Positions 54,061 to 62,612 of a stretch of 64,000 bases of DNA are shown here, one piece after another. Position numbers and translations under genes: made by a program. Within the stretch, counting starts at the first letter, position 1, and each line of letters begins with the position of its first letter. The notes beneath the pieces are model-generated. The model was not told the DNA's origin and ran no database searches. It saw only the letters and a program-made list of their open reading frames with translations. Origin of the DNA: Lepus europaeus (Eukaryota > Chordata > Mammalia > Lagomorpha > Leporidae); the NCBI RefSeq assembly GCF_033115175.1, contig NC_084845.1, positions 2,482,501 through 2,546,500 on the forward strand, written 5' to 3'.

Positions 54061-54070
54061 CAATAAATGG

Positions 54071-54124
54071 TTTTTTTTAAGAGCTATAGTATTTGTCAGG
54101 GGAATCCCTAAATATAATACAGGA
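54071..54124 (+). mobile_element. MLT1-type LTR, right part
   Basis: TTAAGAGCTATAGTATTTGTCAGGGGAATCCCTAAATATAATACAGG continues the MLT1 3' end (…gtattttgttatagcagcc…aatacagg) after the L1. Confidence 0.6.
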
Positions 54125-54605
54125 AACAGAGATGGTGGCTTCCGTCTTGTTCACTCGCCCTCGCCCTCTCTGCGTCTCCCTCTACCTCCTTCACTGTCTC
54201 TTTTTCAGCCTACTAGCCCTGACGAACTGAGCGGTTCGTGTGGCCAGGAACAGAGGGGGGTTCCAGCTCACAGCCGTGTGCATCAGAATCCTGCCAGCAG
54301 TCACATGCATCCTTCCTCGCCTGAACCTTGACGCAACGCGGAGCTCAGCCAGCTCCTGTCTGCAGCCTGGTGAGATTCTGCAGCAGGGGAACAGAGAGGC
54401 TATGCCTGGGTCCCTGACCACGACGTGCAGAGACAGGGTTGTGTGTTGTCCTAAGGCTGTGCACATCACGATCACGTATCACTCAACAGATAACTAACAC
54501 CCATCATGGCTGCAAGTTCTCATGATGTCTGCATTGTCCTGACTGCCCTGTCACGTGGTGCTGTTGACTCTTCTAGTCCACCCCCTGCAAAATGACTGTG
54601 CCAGG
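54125..54605. other. no recognised feature
   Basis: Unique-looking sequence between the MLT1 end and a CSINE. Confidence 0.4.
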
Positions 54606-54942
54606 CCCGGCGCCATGGCATAGCAGGTAAAGGCGCAGCCTCAAGTGTGCCTGCCATCTCATATGGGCATCAGTTCAAGACCCGGATGCCCCACTTCCGA
54701 TCCTGCTCTCTGCTATGGCCTGTGAAAGCAGTGGAAGATGGCCCAAATCCTTGGGCCCCTGCACCCATGTGGGAGACCTGGAGGAAGCTCCTGGCTCCTG
54801 GCTTCGGATCAGCACAGCTCCAGCAGCCACTGCAGCCATCTGGGGAGTGAACCAACAGATGGAAGACCGATCTCTCTCTCTCTCTCTCTCCCCCTCTGTA
54901 GCTCTACCTTTCAAATAAATAAATATTTTTAAAAAAAAAAAA
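54606..54942 (+). repeat. CSINE
   Basis: GGCCCGGCGCCATGGCATAGCAGGTAAAGG to GTAGCTCTACCTTTCAAATAAATAAATATT and an A-tail. Confidence 0.93.
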
Positions 54943-55009
54943 GATCATTGCCCCCTTGTTGAAGAGTGACCCGAAGCACTGGAGGCTGAGGCTTTCCTGA
55001 GGTCATTCG

Positions 55010-55092
55010 GCACAGTGAGCAGTGCGAGCCGGGAGCCAAACCAAGGTCACACAGCACAGCGAGCAGTGGTGAGCCGGGAGCCAAACCTGGAA
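55010..55092. repeat. short tandem duplication
   Basis: GCACAGTGAGCAGTG...CGAGCCGGGAGCCAAACC and GCACAGCGAGCAGTGG...TGAGCCGGGAGCCAAACC are two copies of a unit of about 46 bp. Confidence 0.8.
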
Positions 55093-57084
55093 CTCCTAGT
55101 TTCAGATCCCTTGCATTAGATCCAATCCAAAGCCCACCTTGTCATTATTGGGTGGCCTTGGACAGGCTGCTTCCTTTCCCGGTGCCTCTCCCAGCCCAGG
55201 TCCCCAGCATGGGAGATGAGCTGGGAGGGTAGAAGGGGCAGAGGGAGCACACAGCTCACACTTGGACTCAGAGCTGTGCAAGTGGAGGGAGTGGATCCAG
55301 TGGATCTTGCTGCCCGACTCGGGTGGGTGGTAGCTCCCAGTGTGGTTCCTCCCTAACCCTATGATCCTGAGTCCGTGACAGAAGAAGACCCACTGTGCAA
55401 AATATGTCCACTTGGCCCTCATCACAACCCCTAGGCTATGGTCTGCACACTGGTGCATCCCTAAGATTCGTGCCAGACCTCAGTGCTGAGGCGAGCGGAC
55501 CAGATGCCGGGGCCTTGGAGAAACGGCCGCTGGATCTGTACGTGTAGATGCAGGAGGGGTGGAGGACACACGGCAACAGTAGCCCCGCCCTCTTTTGGAC
55601 AAGTCCTCGTGGAGGAACCCATTCACCTGCCCACAGCCACCTGATGCAGCTAGGACATGAGCTGGTGGCCTGGGCCCTGCGCCAGGAGCTGAGGAAGCGG
55701 AGCACGCGGCAGTGACCCGGAAGCAGCCAGAATGCGCAGACTGCGTGTACCGACTCCTCCACCAGAGCTCCCAGAAACAGGCGTGGAAACAACCTCTGTC
55801 CTTTCCCACACGCAGCGGGCCACGGAAACCCCCATGGAGGGCAGCAGGCTCCTGGCTGTGACCCCAGCCCAGCCTCAGCTGGCCGTAGTGAGCACCTGTG
55901 GGGCGAGTGAGCAGGTGACAGCACTGTCCTCTCTGCCCGACAGAAGAGAGAACTGTGAGGATACTTCCTTCCTCCCGGGAAAGAAACAGCCCTGGCCAGC
56001 GGCGACCGGGGACCACCCCCGTGGAGCTGCCCTCTGCGCCTCCTGCACCACACTAGCTTTCATACGAGGGGCTTCGGACAGCTCATGCCAACTAGAATTA
56101 AAAGTAGGCTTCGTTTGGAAAACAAGGCTCGAATCCACGTTTTTCAGAATGGCGTTTCCGTCTTGAAGACCCCATATTTCCTAGACTTCCTGAGAATTGA
56201 CTGCCTGCAGCCCAGATCCCGGGGAAGCGTGGAGGAGTCTCACTTCTACAAACCTAGGGGCATCTGAGTGTCAGGAGCCCTCCCAGTCAGTCCTGTCTCG
56301 GGGCCCCAGGCACAGGTGACAGGAACACTTTCCTGCTTCGCTCCTGGTGGTTCCTACACCCAGCTGAAGACCTCACTTCAGACCGAACCCTGCAAGGTGC
56401 CCTCCAGCCTGCCCTAGGCCATGAGTGGCCGGGGATTCAGGTCTCCAGGCAGGCGCAGGGGTAAGGCCAGCCCAAGCCTGGTGGCGGCTGGAGTAGAGGC
56501 AGACGCAGGGCTCTTCCCCACCTCCCAAAGCCAGGCAGCCGCCCTCGTGGAGAAAAGGGCCAGGTCTGAGCAGGGCTGAGGACAGGGGCCCCACCCTCCC
56601 TAGACCCATGGCTGCAGGGCCTGCACCTGCCCCAGCAGAGCTGCCAGACTCCCCTGGGGGGAATGGGCCCCAGGACCACATGGCAGGGTGTGACACGGAA
56701 TGCCTGAGCCACATGATGCTCCTAGCAAGGGAGTGGACACCGCTGACCCTCAGGGATGCTGGGGGGGGGGGCGTAATCAGGAGTGTGGGAGTTAGGGAGA
56801 AAGGGATGCTGGACAAGGTGCCGGGAATACTGCCCTCAGCGGGACTGAAGGAAGATGGCTGCAACGCCCCAGCAAGAGGCAGGAGGGCCCCTCCTCCTCC
56901 GATGGCACTATGGCACTCGTCACAGCCAGCGGGAGCTTCTCTCTGAGCAGTGCCTGTGGCAGGCTGATCTGGTGACACCCCAGGGCACATACACTGGGAG
57001 ACACAGGGTCGGGATCCCAGCGGCCCCCGCGCTGCTTCCCAGAGCAGAGCCCAGCGTCCACCAGGAGAGAGCCCAGCACGCGGG
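55093..57084. other. no recognised gene between the CSINE and ZNF444
   Basis: GC-rich, with overlapping frames of up to 238 codons on the minus strand (55436-56053, 56373-57089) that lack domains and conserved motifs. It includes a G-run at 56761-56771. These frames are best explained by GC composition. Confidence 0.4.
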
Positions 57085-57103
57085 TACACACTGGGCCAGC
57101 AAC

Positions 57104-57109
57104 TTTATT
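57104..57109 (-). promoter_or_regulatory. ZNF444: polyadenylation signal of ZNF444
   Basis: AATAAA on the minus strand in GAGTAATAAAGTTGC, about 420 nt after the stop codon. Cleavage would be expected near 57085-57090, giving a 3' UTR of about 440 nt. Confidence 0.75.
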
Positions 57110-57527
57110 ACTCTCGGATGCTGGTGAATTGTGCTCTCCAAGCACCCCACGGGCAGGCATCTCTGTCCATCTCATGCCCTCCTGCCCGCAGAGCCAGCCC
57201 CGCCGGGGCTCCTCAGAACTGCACCCCTCCCTCCCCCACCCCACCCCTCCCCTCCTTCCCTGAGCTTCTCCATCCCTGCGCCCCTGGGCTGGCGGCTGGG
57301 CTTCCAGGCTCGGCCTGGGCTCCCGAGGCAGGGACAGATGAGCTGGCCCGGGGCCGCGAGGCAGCACAGAAGCTGGGGAATCAGAGAAGAGGCCGGGAGG
57401 GCGGAGGTGGCCGCCCAACCGGACAGGGAGCCCTGGGAAGGGGCGGACAAGGGGCACTGGAAGTTCCGACAGGGGGAGGAGAAAGGCTGGGACATGGAGG
57501 GACGCGGGTCGGCGGCGGCAGCGGAGG

Positions 57528-58102
57528 CTAGCCCAGGGGCCAGGGTGGGAACGGGCCCCCGCCCTCGGGGCCCGGCGCGGCCACCCCCTGCGCGCTGGCC
57601 GCCGCCCGCCCGTGGATGCGCTGGTGGCGGAGCACGTGCTCTCGGCGCCCGAAGCCCTTGCCGCACTCCCAGCAGGCGAAGGGCCGCGCGCCCGAGTGCG
57701 TCTTGCGGTGGCGTACCAGGTGCTCGCGCCAGTAGAAGGTCTTGCCGCACTCGCAGCACGCGTGCGGCTTCTCGCGGGCCGGCAGCGGGCGCAGGGCCGG
57801 CCCCGGGGCACCGGGGTGCGTGCCGCGGTGGCGCCGCAGGTGCTCCTTGCGCCGGAAGGCCTTGCCACACTCGGGGCAGGCGTGTGGCTTCTCACCCGAG
57901 TGGCTCTGCCGGTGGCGCAGCAGGTGCGCCGGCTTCAGGGACGTCTTGCCGCACTCGGGGCAGGCGGTGGTGCCTGGGGCCGCCAGGAAGACCGGCAGGC
58001 CAGGGGCCAGCGGGGGGCTGCTGGGTTCCTGCTTGTAGGGCCGCGCGGCTTGGGCGTCCCCGCCGGTTGCGGGCACCTCCACACCGGGGTCCGTGTTTCC
58101 TG
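57528..58102 (-). CDS. ZNF444: ZNF444 zinc-finger exon
   Basis: The acceptor TGCCTTTTCCAG|CAG|GAAAC is a tandem CAG-CAG site, in frame both ways. Contains all four fingers. Helix positions -1/3/6 are K/H/R, R/H/R, W/H/R and R/H/R, which by the usual code favour G-rich triplets. Confidence 0.95.
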
Positions 58103-61100
58103 CTGGAAAAGGCACGGGGTCAGGGAGGCCAGCTCTGCGCGGGGCTGGCTCGCTAGGCTCAGGCTCTCGGCCGGCTGCTGAGGGATTCAGTGCTCGGCAC
58201 ACACCAGCGCCCGTTCTGGACACCGAGTCCTGCGCCAGGCCCTGCTCCTGGAGCTCCCTGATTCACCTCTAGTCCTGGTGCCAGGGGAACACGGGGCCCT
58301 GGGGCTGGGGGGCGGAGGGCAGCTGCTCACCCAAGGGGATCATCCCACTGTCTTCCTTTCCAACACTGACCCCGGAGCCTTCGGTCATCTCCCGAGGTGC
58401 CTTCATCGCTGACGACCGGTCTGGGGAGGTCGCCGGCCCCTGCAACGAGATGCCACACCCCAAGCTGAGAAACGCGAGAACCTGCACCTCTCACTCCCCC
58501 GCCCCCCTTCCACCAGCCACCCCGCCCAAGCCCAGTGTGTGCTGGAGGACACTCAAGCTGCAGGGCCAGGGACCCGCGACGGAGGTGGGCCCCCAGCCCC
58601 CATGCACAGTAACCGCGGCCTCAGGAGAGACCTTGAGCAAGGCCCACCCACCCGGCCCCTGACCCAGACACCTAGCAGAGCCACGCTTGCTCTGAGAGCC
58701 TAGGTTTGGGCTGATTTTGTTACCCAGAGGTAACACACCTGCCTCCCAGCCTACCCAACTGCAGAGGAACATCCGTGCTACTTTTAATGCAGAAAAAATA
58801 GCCCAAGTTCAAAAAGGGAACTTTTCCCAGGACACACAGCGGACAGCAGCTGGCCAGGACAGCCCTGGCCGGGGGCCAGGGTCAAGGATTAGGGGGAAAC
58901 GTCCACACCGACCCTGGTGTCGTCACACTGCTGTCCTCACTGCCCAACCGGTCCCCCCGGAGAGGATCCGAATTCCGCTGGTGCGGAAGGATGTTAGCCC
59001 AACGTCACGGTTGCTTGTCTCAAATGCCTTCGCGCCATGGCCGAGCGTCAGCAGCGACAAAGCAAATGAGGGGTGAGAACAGCCATTCCCTCACCCCCCC
59101 CCCCCACGCCTCCTGAGAGCCGCAGCGGGATGCACTCCCCGGGTTCAGGGTTCAGGGCCTAGAAGTGCTCGCCTGGCTGGGAGGCAGCAGGGTGATCGTG
59201 TGGCCCTGTCTTGCTTTGGCAAACTGCGACCAGATTGCCTGCCACTCAGGCGAGGGCTGTGGGTGCCATTTGCTGGCCTGCAATGGCCCCTGTGTGCCCC
59301 GGCCCCATGCCAGCCGCTGCCTTGACCTCTGAGCTCAGGCCGCACTCGGTAAGCGGCTTACCAGGCTCTCCCGAATCCCGGTCCTTTGCATACGTCCTTC
59401 TACCCCGGCTCTTGGCTGTGGCTACCACCGGGCATCCTGAGGCTGACCGAGCCCCACATAGGCGCGTGGCCCTCCGGCATCAGGAACACCCACGTCCTGC
59501 TGTCCACTGCACTGTGACTTAGCAGCTTCACTGAACACCACGCGTTGCTTCCCGGATACTCACCCCACTTCAGAACAGCTTCCTCGCACCCCAAAATGCC
59601 TGACCCGTCAGCGGTCACTCCCCGTCTCCCCTCAGACCCTGGCAACCACTAAGCCACTGTCTACAGCTTTGCTGCAACCTGTCACAGGAAATGGAACCAC
59701 GCGTGGTTCTGCACAGTGGCTGGCGCCTCTGGCTCTGTGCACACGTGTAGCTGAGGTCTACACCCACACTTCTCGTGTGTGTCTGTGCTTCTCCCGGGTT
59801 CACACCTGAGACTCCACTGCCGGGTCACACAGCAGCTCCAGGTTGAACCCTGGGAGGACACACCTGGTGTCCTCACGGTGGCTGGCCCTCACGCCACCAG
59901 CTGTGCAGGCATTGGGGCTGCAGTCCCATGGGGCTTCCCTGAGGCCTGTCCTTAACAGACACGGGGCAAACGAGTGGCTGGCTGGACTGGAAGGGGCTGA
60001 CTCGCCTGTCCCGGCTCACAGCAACCAGGGAACATCTCCAAAAGGCGGTCAGAGGCGGGGGAGTGCAGGACAAGGTCCGTGGTCGCCTCCAGCTACAGAC
60101 ACTGAGCAAGTAGACGGAGCCCGCTCTGAGCAGTGGGCAGCCAGAGCTGTCTGCCACAGGCCTGGCCAGGGCGGAGGTGCCTGCCTCCCTGGCCGCAGCT
60201 CAGACGCAGCAGAGCCGGCACACCTGGGAGTGGGACCCAGCAAGCCGCGCCAGCGAGGGCTCTCCCGGCACCACTCGCTCCCCGAAGGGTATGAACAGCA
60301 TGTGGGACCTTTCAGGTCTGGGGTCCTGAGACCTGGGCTGCTGGACGGTGCAGACGCCCACAGGGCAGAGTGGCCGTGGGGTGCTGGCTGCTACAGCTGG
60401 AGCGGGAGGCAGCACAGCAGTCACACGACACAGGGGCTCTCGCCCGCTGCCCGACGGCTGCGTGGCCTCAGGCAGATCCGCTTCCTCCTCTGTGAGAGCG
60501 GCCGGCCAGACCCTTGGATGGCGCGCAGGCTGACACTGCAGCCCTGCGGAGGATCAGCTGTGCAGAGAGGCGTCGAGCCTCTCCCCCTGCTCCAGGACAA
60601 GCTGCCCACCGTCCCAACAGCGGGACTCACAGCGGCGGCCTCGGGCCACGTGACGTGAGCTGGAGGTGAAGGTCGGCCACGTGCCCCCGGGGGGAGTCCC
60701 CGAGAAAATCCTGGACAGTGCGGCCGAGCGCGCCTGCCTGGCAGTCACATCAGTGCGGGGAAGTTGCCGCGCCAACGACGTGATGGGCAGGAGACGGCTG
60801 TGAGCCCAGCGCCCGGGACCTTCCCGGACCCTACTCTGCGTGCCCCATGTCTTACTCACGCCCTTCCTCAGCAATAACCAACCATGGGCGGCCCCGAGAC
60901 TCCTGCCTCGCCGCTGGCTGTAAGACCAGGCGTCCCTGCACTCTGCACGGGGCTGCTGGCCTCCCACCGCACAGCCTGCCTGGATCCTGGGTTTCTTGGT
61001 CCTCTCTGTGTGTGCTCCGTCATCTCGCCGCTGCCCGCAGGGCTGCAGCTGCGAGGCCAGGCCAGGGGAACCCCACCACCCGGCAGCCTCACCCAGAGCT

Positions 61101-61404
61101 CCTCCAGCAGGGCCACGGCCTCTTCCCCGCTCTGGGGCCGCCGGCTGCACACCCAGGCTTGGGTGTCGGCGGGAAGGGCGCTCAGGAACTGCTCCAGCAC
61201 CAGCAGCTCCAGCATCTGCTCCTTGGTGTGCACCTCGGGCCGCAGCCAGTCCCGGCACAGGGCGCGGAGCAGCCCCAGTGCCTCGCGGGGGCCCGACGCG
61301 TCGCCCAAGTGGAAGTGGCGGAAGCGGTGCCAGGGCGAGTCCAGGGTCAGGCCCTCGGGGGCCGGACCCTCCTGCTTCACGGGCTGAGGGGCAGGGACCT
61401 CCAT
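57528..61404 (-). CDS. ZNF444: ZNF444, SCAN/C2H2 zinc-finger transcription factor (whole gene, 3 coding exons)
   Basis: Coding exons on the minus strand are 61404-61093, 58439-58331 and 58102-57528: 996 nt, 331 codons plus stop, phases 0 and 1, GT/AG at each junction. Human ZNF444 is about 327 residues. Seen in order: an N-terminal VKQE (possible SUMO site), a SCAN domain at about 22-103 ([20 protein letters not shown]), a linker with KEDSGMIPL and [15 protein letters not shown], and four C2H2 fingers at about 186-208, 214-236, 254-276 and 282-304. A 17-residue proline/alanine-rich insert separates fingers 2 and 3. Finger 1 has Ser in place of the usual core Phe. The tail is PFPPWPLG. Wording is nearly identical to human ZNF444 (EZF-2), reported to activate the endothelial scavenger receptor gene SCARF1 (from memory). 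It should act in the nucleus as a SCAN dimer on GC-rich DNA. No disabling change is seen. Confidence 0.96.
58331..58439 (-). CDS. ZNF444: ZNF444 linker exon
   Basis: 109 nt. The acceptor is ATCTCGTTGCAG|GGGCCGG and the donor CCCTTGG|GTGAGC, leaving one G. It encodes [15 protein letters not shown] to [10 protein letters not shown], matching the human linker. Confidence 0.92.
58440..61092 (-). other. ZNF444 intron between SCAN and linker exons
   Basis: GC-rich 2.65 kb intron. It holds a C-run at about 59093-59106 and a decayed L1 fragment (59560-59900). Frames of up to 271 codons on plus (59843-60658) have no domain and are judged compositional. Confidence 0.6.
59560..59900 (-). mobile_element. 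ancient LINE-1 ORF2 fragment, GC-enriched
   Basis: On plus: CAGCGGTCACTCCCCGTCTCCCC, CCCTGGCAACCACTAAGCCACTGTCTACAG, TTCTCCCGGGTTCACACCTGAGACTCCACTGCCGGGTCACACAGCAG. These follow the old mammalian L1 order (AGTCACTCCCCATT, CCTGGCAACCACTAATC, TTCTCTTGGGTATATACC, GCTGGGTCATATGG). Confidence 0.7.
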
Positions 61405-61433
61405 GGCGCCTTCCAGGGCAGGGCCGGCAGAGC
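61093..61433 (-). CDS. ZNF444: ZNF444 SCAN exon
   Basis: The acceptor is CTTCCCTCCCGCAG|GCTCTG, with the exon beginning at 61433. 29 nt of 5' UTR precede ATG at 61404 (G at -3 and +4). The exon ends CTCTGG|GTGAGG in phase 0 after 104 codons. The non-coding first exon(s) must lie at higher coordinates and were not identified. Confidence 0.93.
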
Positions 61434-61502
61434 CTGCGGGAGGGAAGCAGGGCGAGGTGAGAAGCCGGCCTCTGTCTCAGTGCTGTGAGGCAGGGGGGTG
61501 CA

Positions 61503-61985
61503 GGGCTGCGCTGGACCCCGGGATGGGTCCACCACCCTTCTCCTGCCCCATTACCAGCCGACCTGGGGAGAGGGCTGCTGCCCGCTGAGCTATGAAGGTG
61601 AGCACCTGAGGGGCCCGTGAGGGCTGCGCTGGACCCCGGGAAGCACACACCCCCCTGCTCCCGGCCCGTTACCCGCCCGACCTGGGGCCTGTGAGGGCTG
61701 CGCTGGACCCCGGGATGCGTCCGCCTCCCTGCTCCCGGCCCGTTACCGCCCGACCTGGGGCCCGTGAGGGCTGCGCTGGACCCCGGGATGCGTCCACACC
61801 CTGCTCCTGGCCCGTTACTGCCCGATCTGGGGCCCGTGAGGGCTGCGCTGGATCCCGGGATGCATCCGCCCCCCTGCTCCCGGCCCATTACTGCCCGACC
61901 TGGGGCGAGGGCTGCTGCCCACTAAGCTGTAGGAGGGTGGGCACCTGAGGGGCCCATGAGGGTTGTGCTGGATCCCAGGTGACTA
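61503..61985. repeat. minisatellite beside the ZNF444 SCAN exon
   Basis: Six units beginning GGGCTGCGCTGGACCCCGGG (with variants) start at 61503, 61621, 61695, 61768, 61840 and 61960. Spacings are about 118, 74, 73, 72 and 120 bp: two long units, each with an extra GAGGGCTGCTGCCC...GAGCACCTGAGG-type insert, flank three short ones. It starts about 70 bp upstream of the SCAN exon acceptor. Confidence 0.92.
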
Positions 61986-62334
61986 CATGGCTCCTCCCCT
62001 CTGTTCCCTGCAGCACTGTGCAGCCCTCAGCCTCTCCCTGGGCCCGGCCTCGAGCACCTCTGCCTGTCTCTCCCCGGTCTCCCTGCTCCACTGTGGGGGT
62101 TAAACGCGGAATCTCAGCGCAGCCTGGTGAGCAGCAAAGCCCAGAGCGCACGGGCAGCCGTGAGCATCAGCATCCCTGCCGCCGTGGGCTGAGCTGCGTC
62201 CCCCAGAACTCCCGTGGTGAAGCTCGAACCCCCAAGGGGACCACACTTGCAGATGGGGCTCTGAGGTGATGAAGGCACCTCGTGTCAGGACTGTGGGCTC
62301 ACAGGAAGTGTGGAGGTGGGGTCAGCCACCATCG
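61986..62334. other. no recognised feature
   Basis: Moderately GC-rich. No 5' UTR exon of ZNF444 could be identified. Confidence 0.4.
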
Positions 62335-62612
62335 CAACCACCACATCCCGTATCAGAGGGCTGGCTTGAGTCCCAGCTGCTCCACTTCCAATCCAGCTTC
62401 CTGCTACCACGCCCTGGAGTGCAGCAGGTGATGGCCAGGTGCTCAGGTCCCTGCCACACACGTGGGAGACCCGGATGGAGTTGCTGGCTCCCGCTTTCAG
62501 CCTGGCCTAGTACTGGCTGTTGCAGCAATTTGGGGAGTGAACCAGTGGGATGGAAGATCTATCACTCTGCCTTTCAAATAAATAAATAAATATTTAAAAA
62601 GAAAAAAAGAAA
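62335..62612 (+). repeat. old SINE
   Basis: CAACCACCACATCCCGTATCAGAGGGCTGGC to ATCACTCTGCCTTTCAAATAAATAAATAAATATT. Confidence 0.85.

Noticed and set aside
56373-57089. 238-codon frame on the minus strand downstream of ZNF444
   Set aside because: Lies beyond the ZNF444 polyadenylation signal, has no domain or splice pattern, and composition explains it.
56792-57895. 367-codon open frame on the minus strand
   Set aside because: It overlaps the ZNF444 finger exon in another frame and runs through its 3' UTR. Arg/Ala/Pro-rich composition is typical of GC-rich shadow frames.
57131-58156. 341-codon open frame on the plus strand
   Set aside because: Antisense to the ZNF444 finger exon. Long antisense frames are common opposite GC-rich zinc-finger exons, and no domain is present.
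59843-60658. 271-codon frame on the plus strand within the ZNF444 intron
   Set aside because: Starts in a decayed L1 fragment and continues in GC-rich intron; no family resemblance.
60554-61888. 444-codon open frame on the minus strand
   Set aside because: Its first half is translated minisatellite (repeating PGSSAALTGP-type units) and the rest is a shifted frame of the ZNF444 SCAN exon and intron. No start context or domain supports it.
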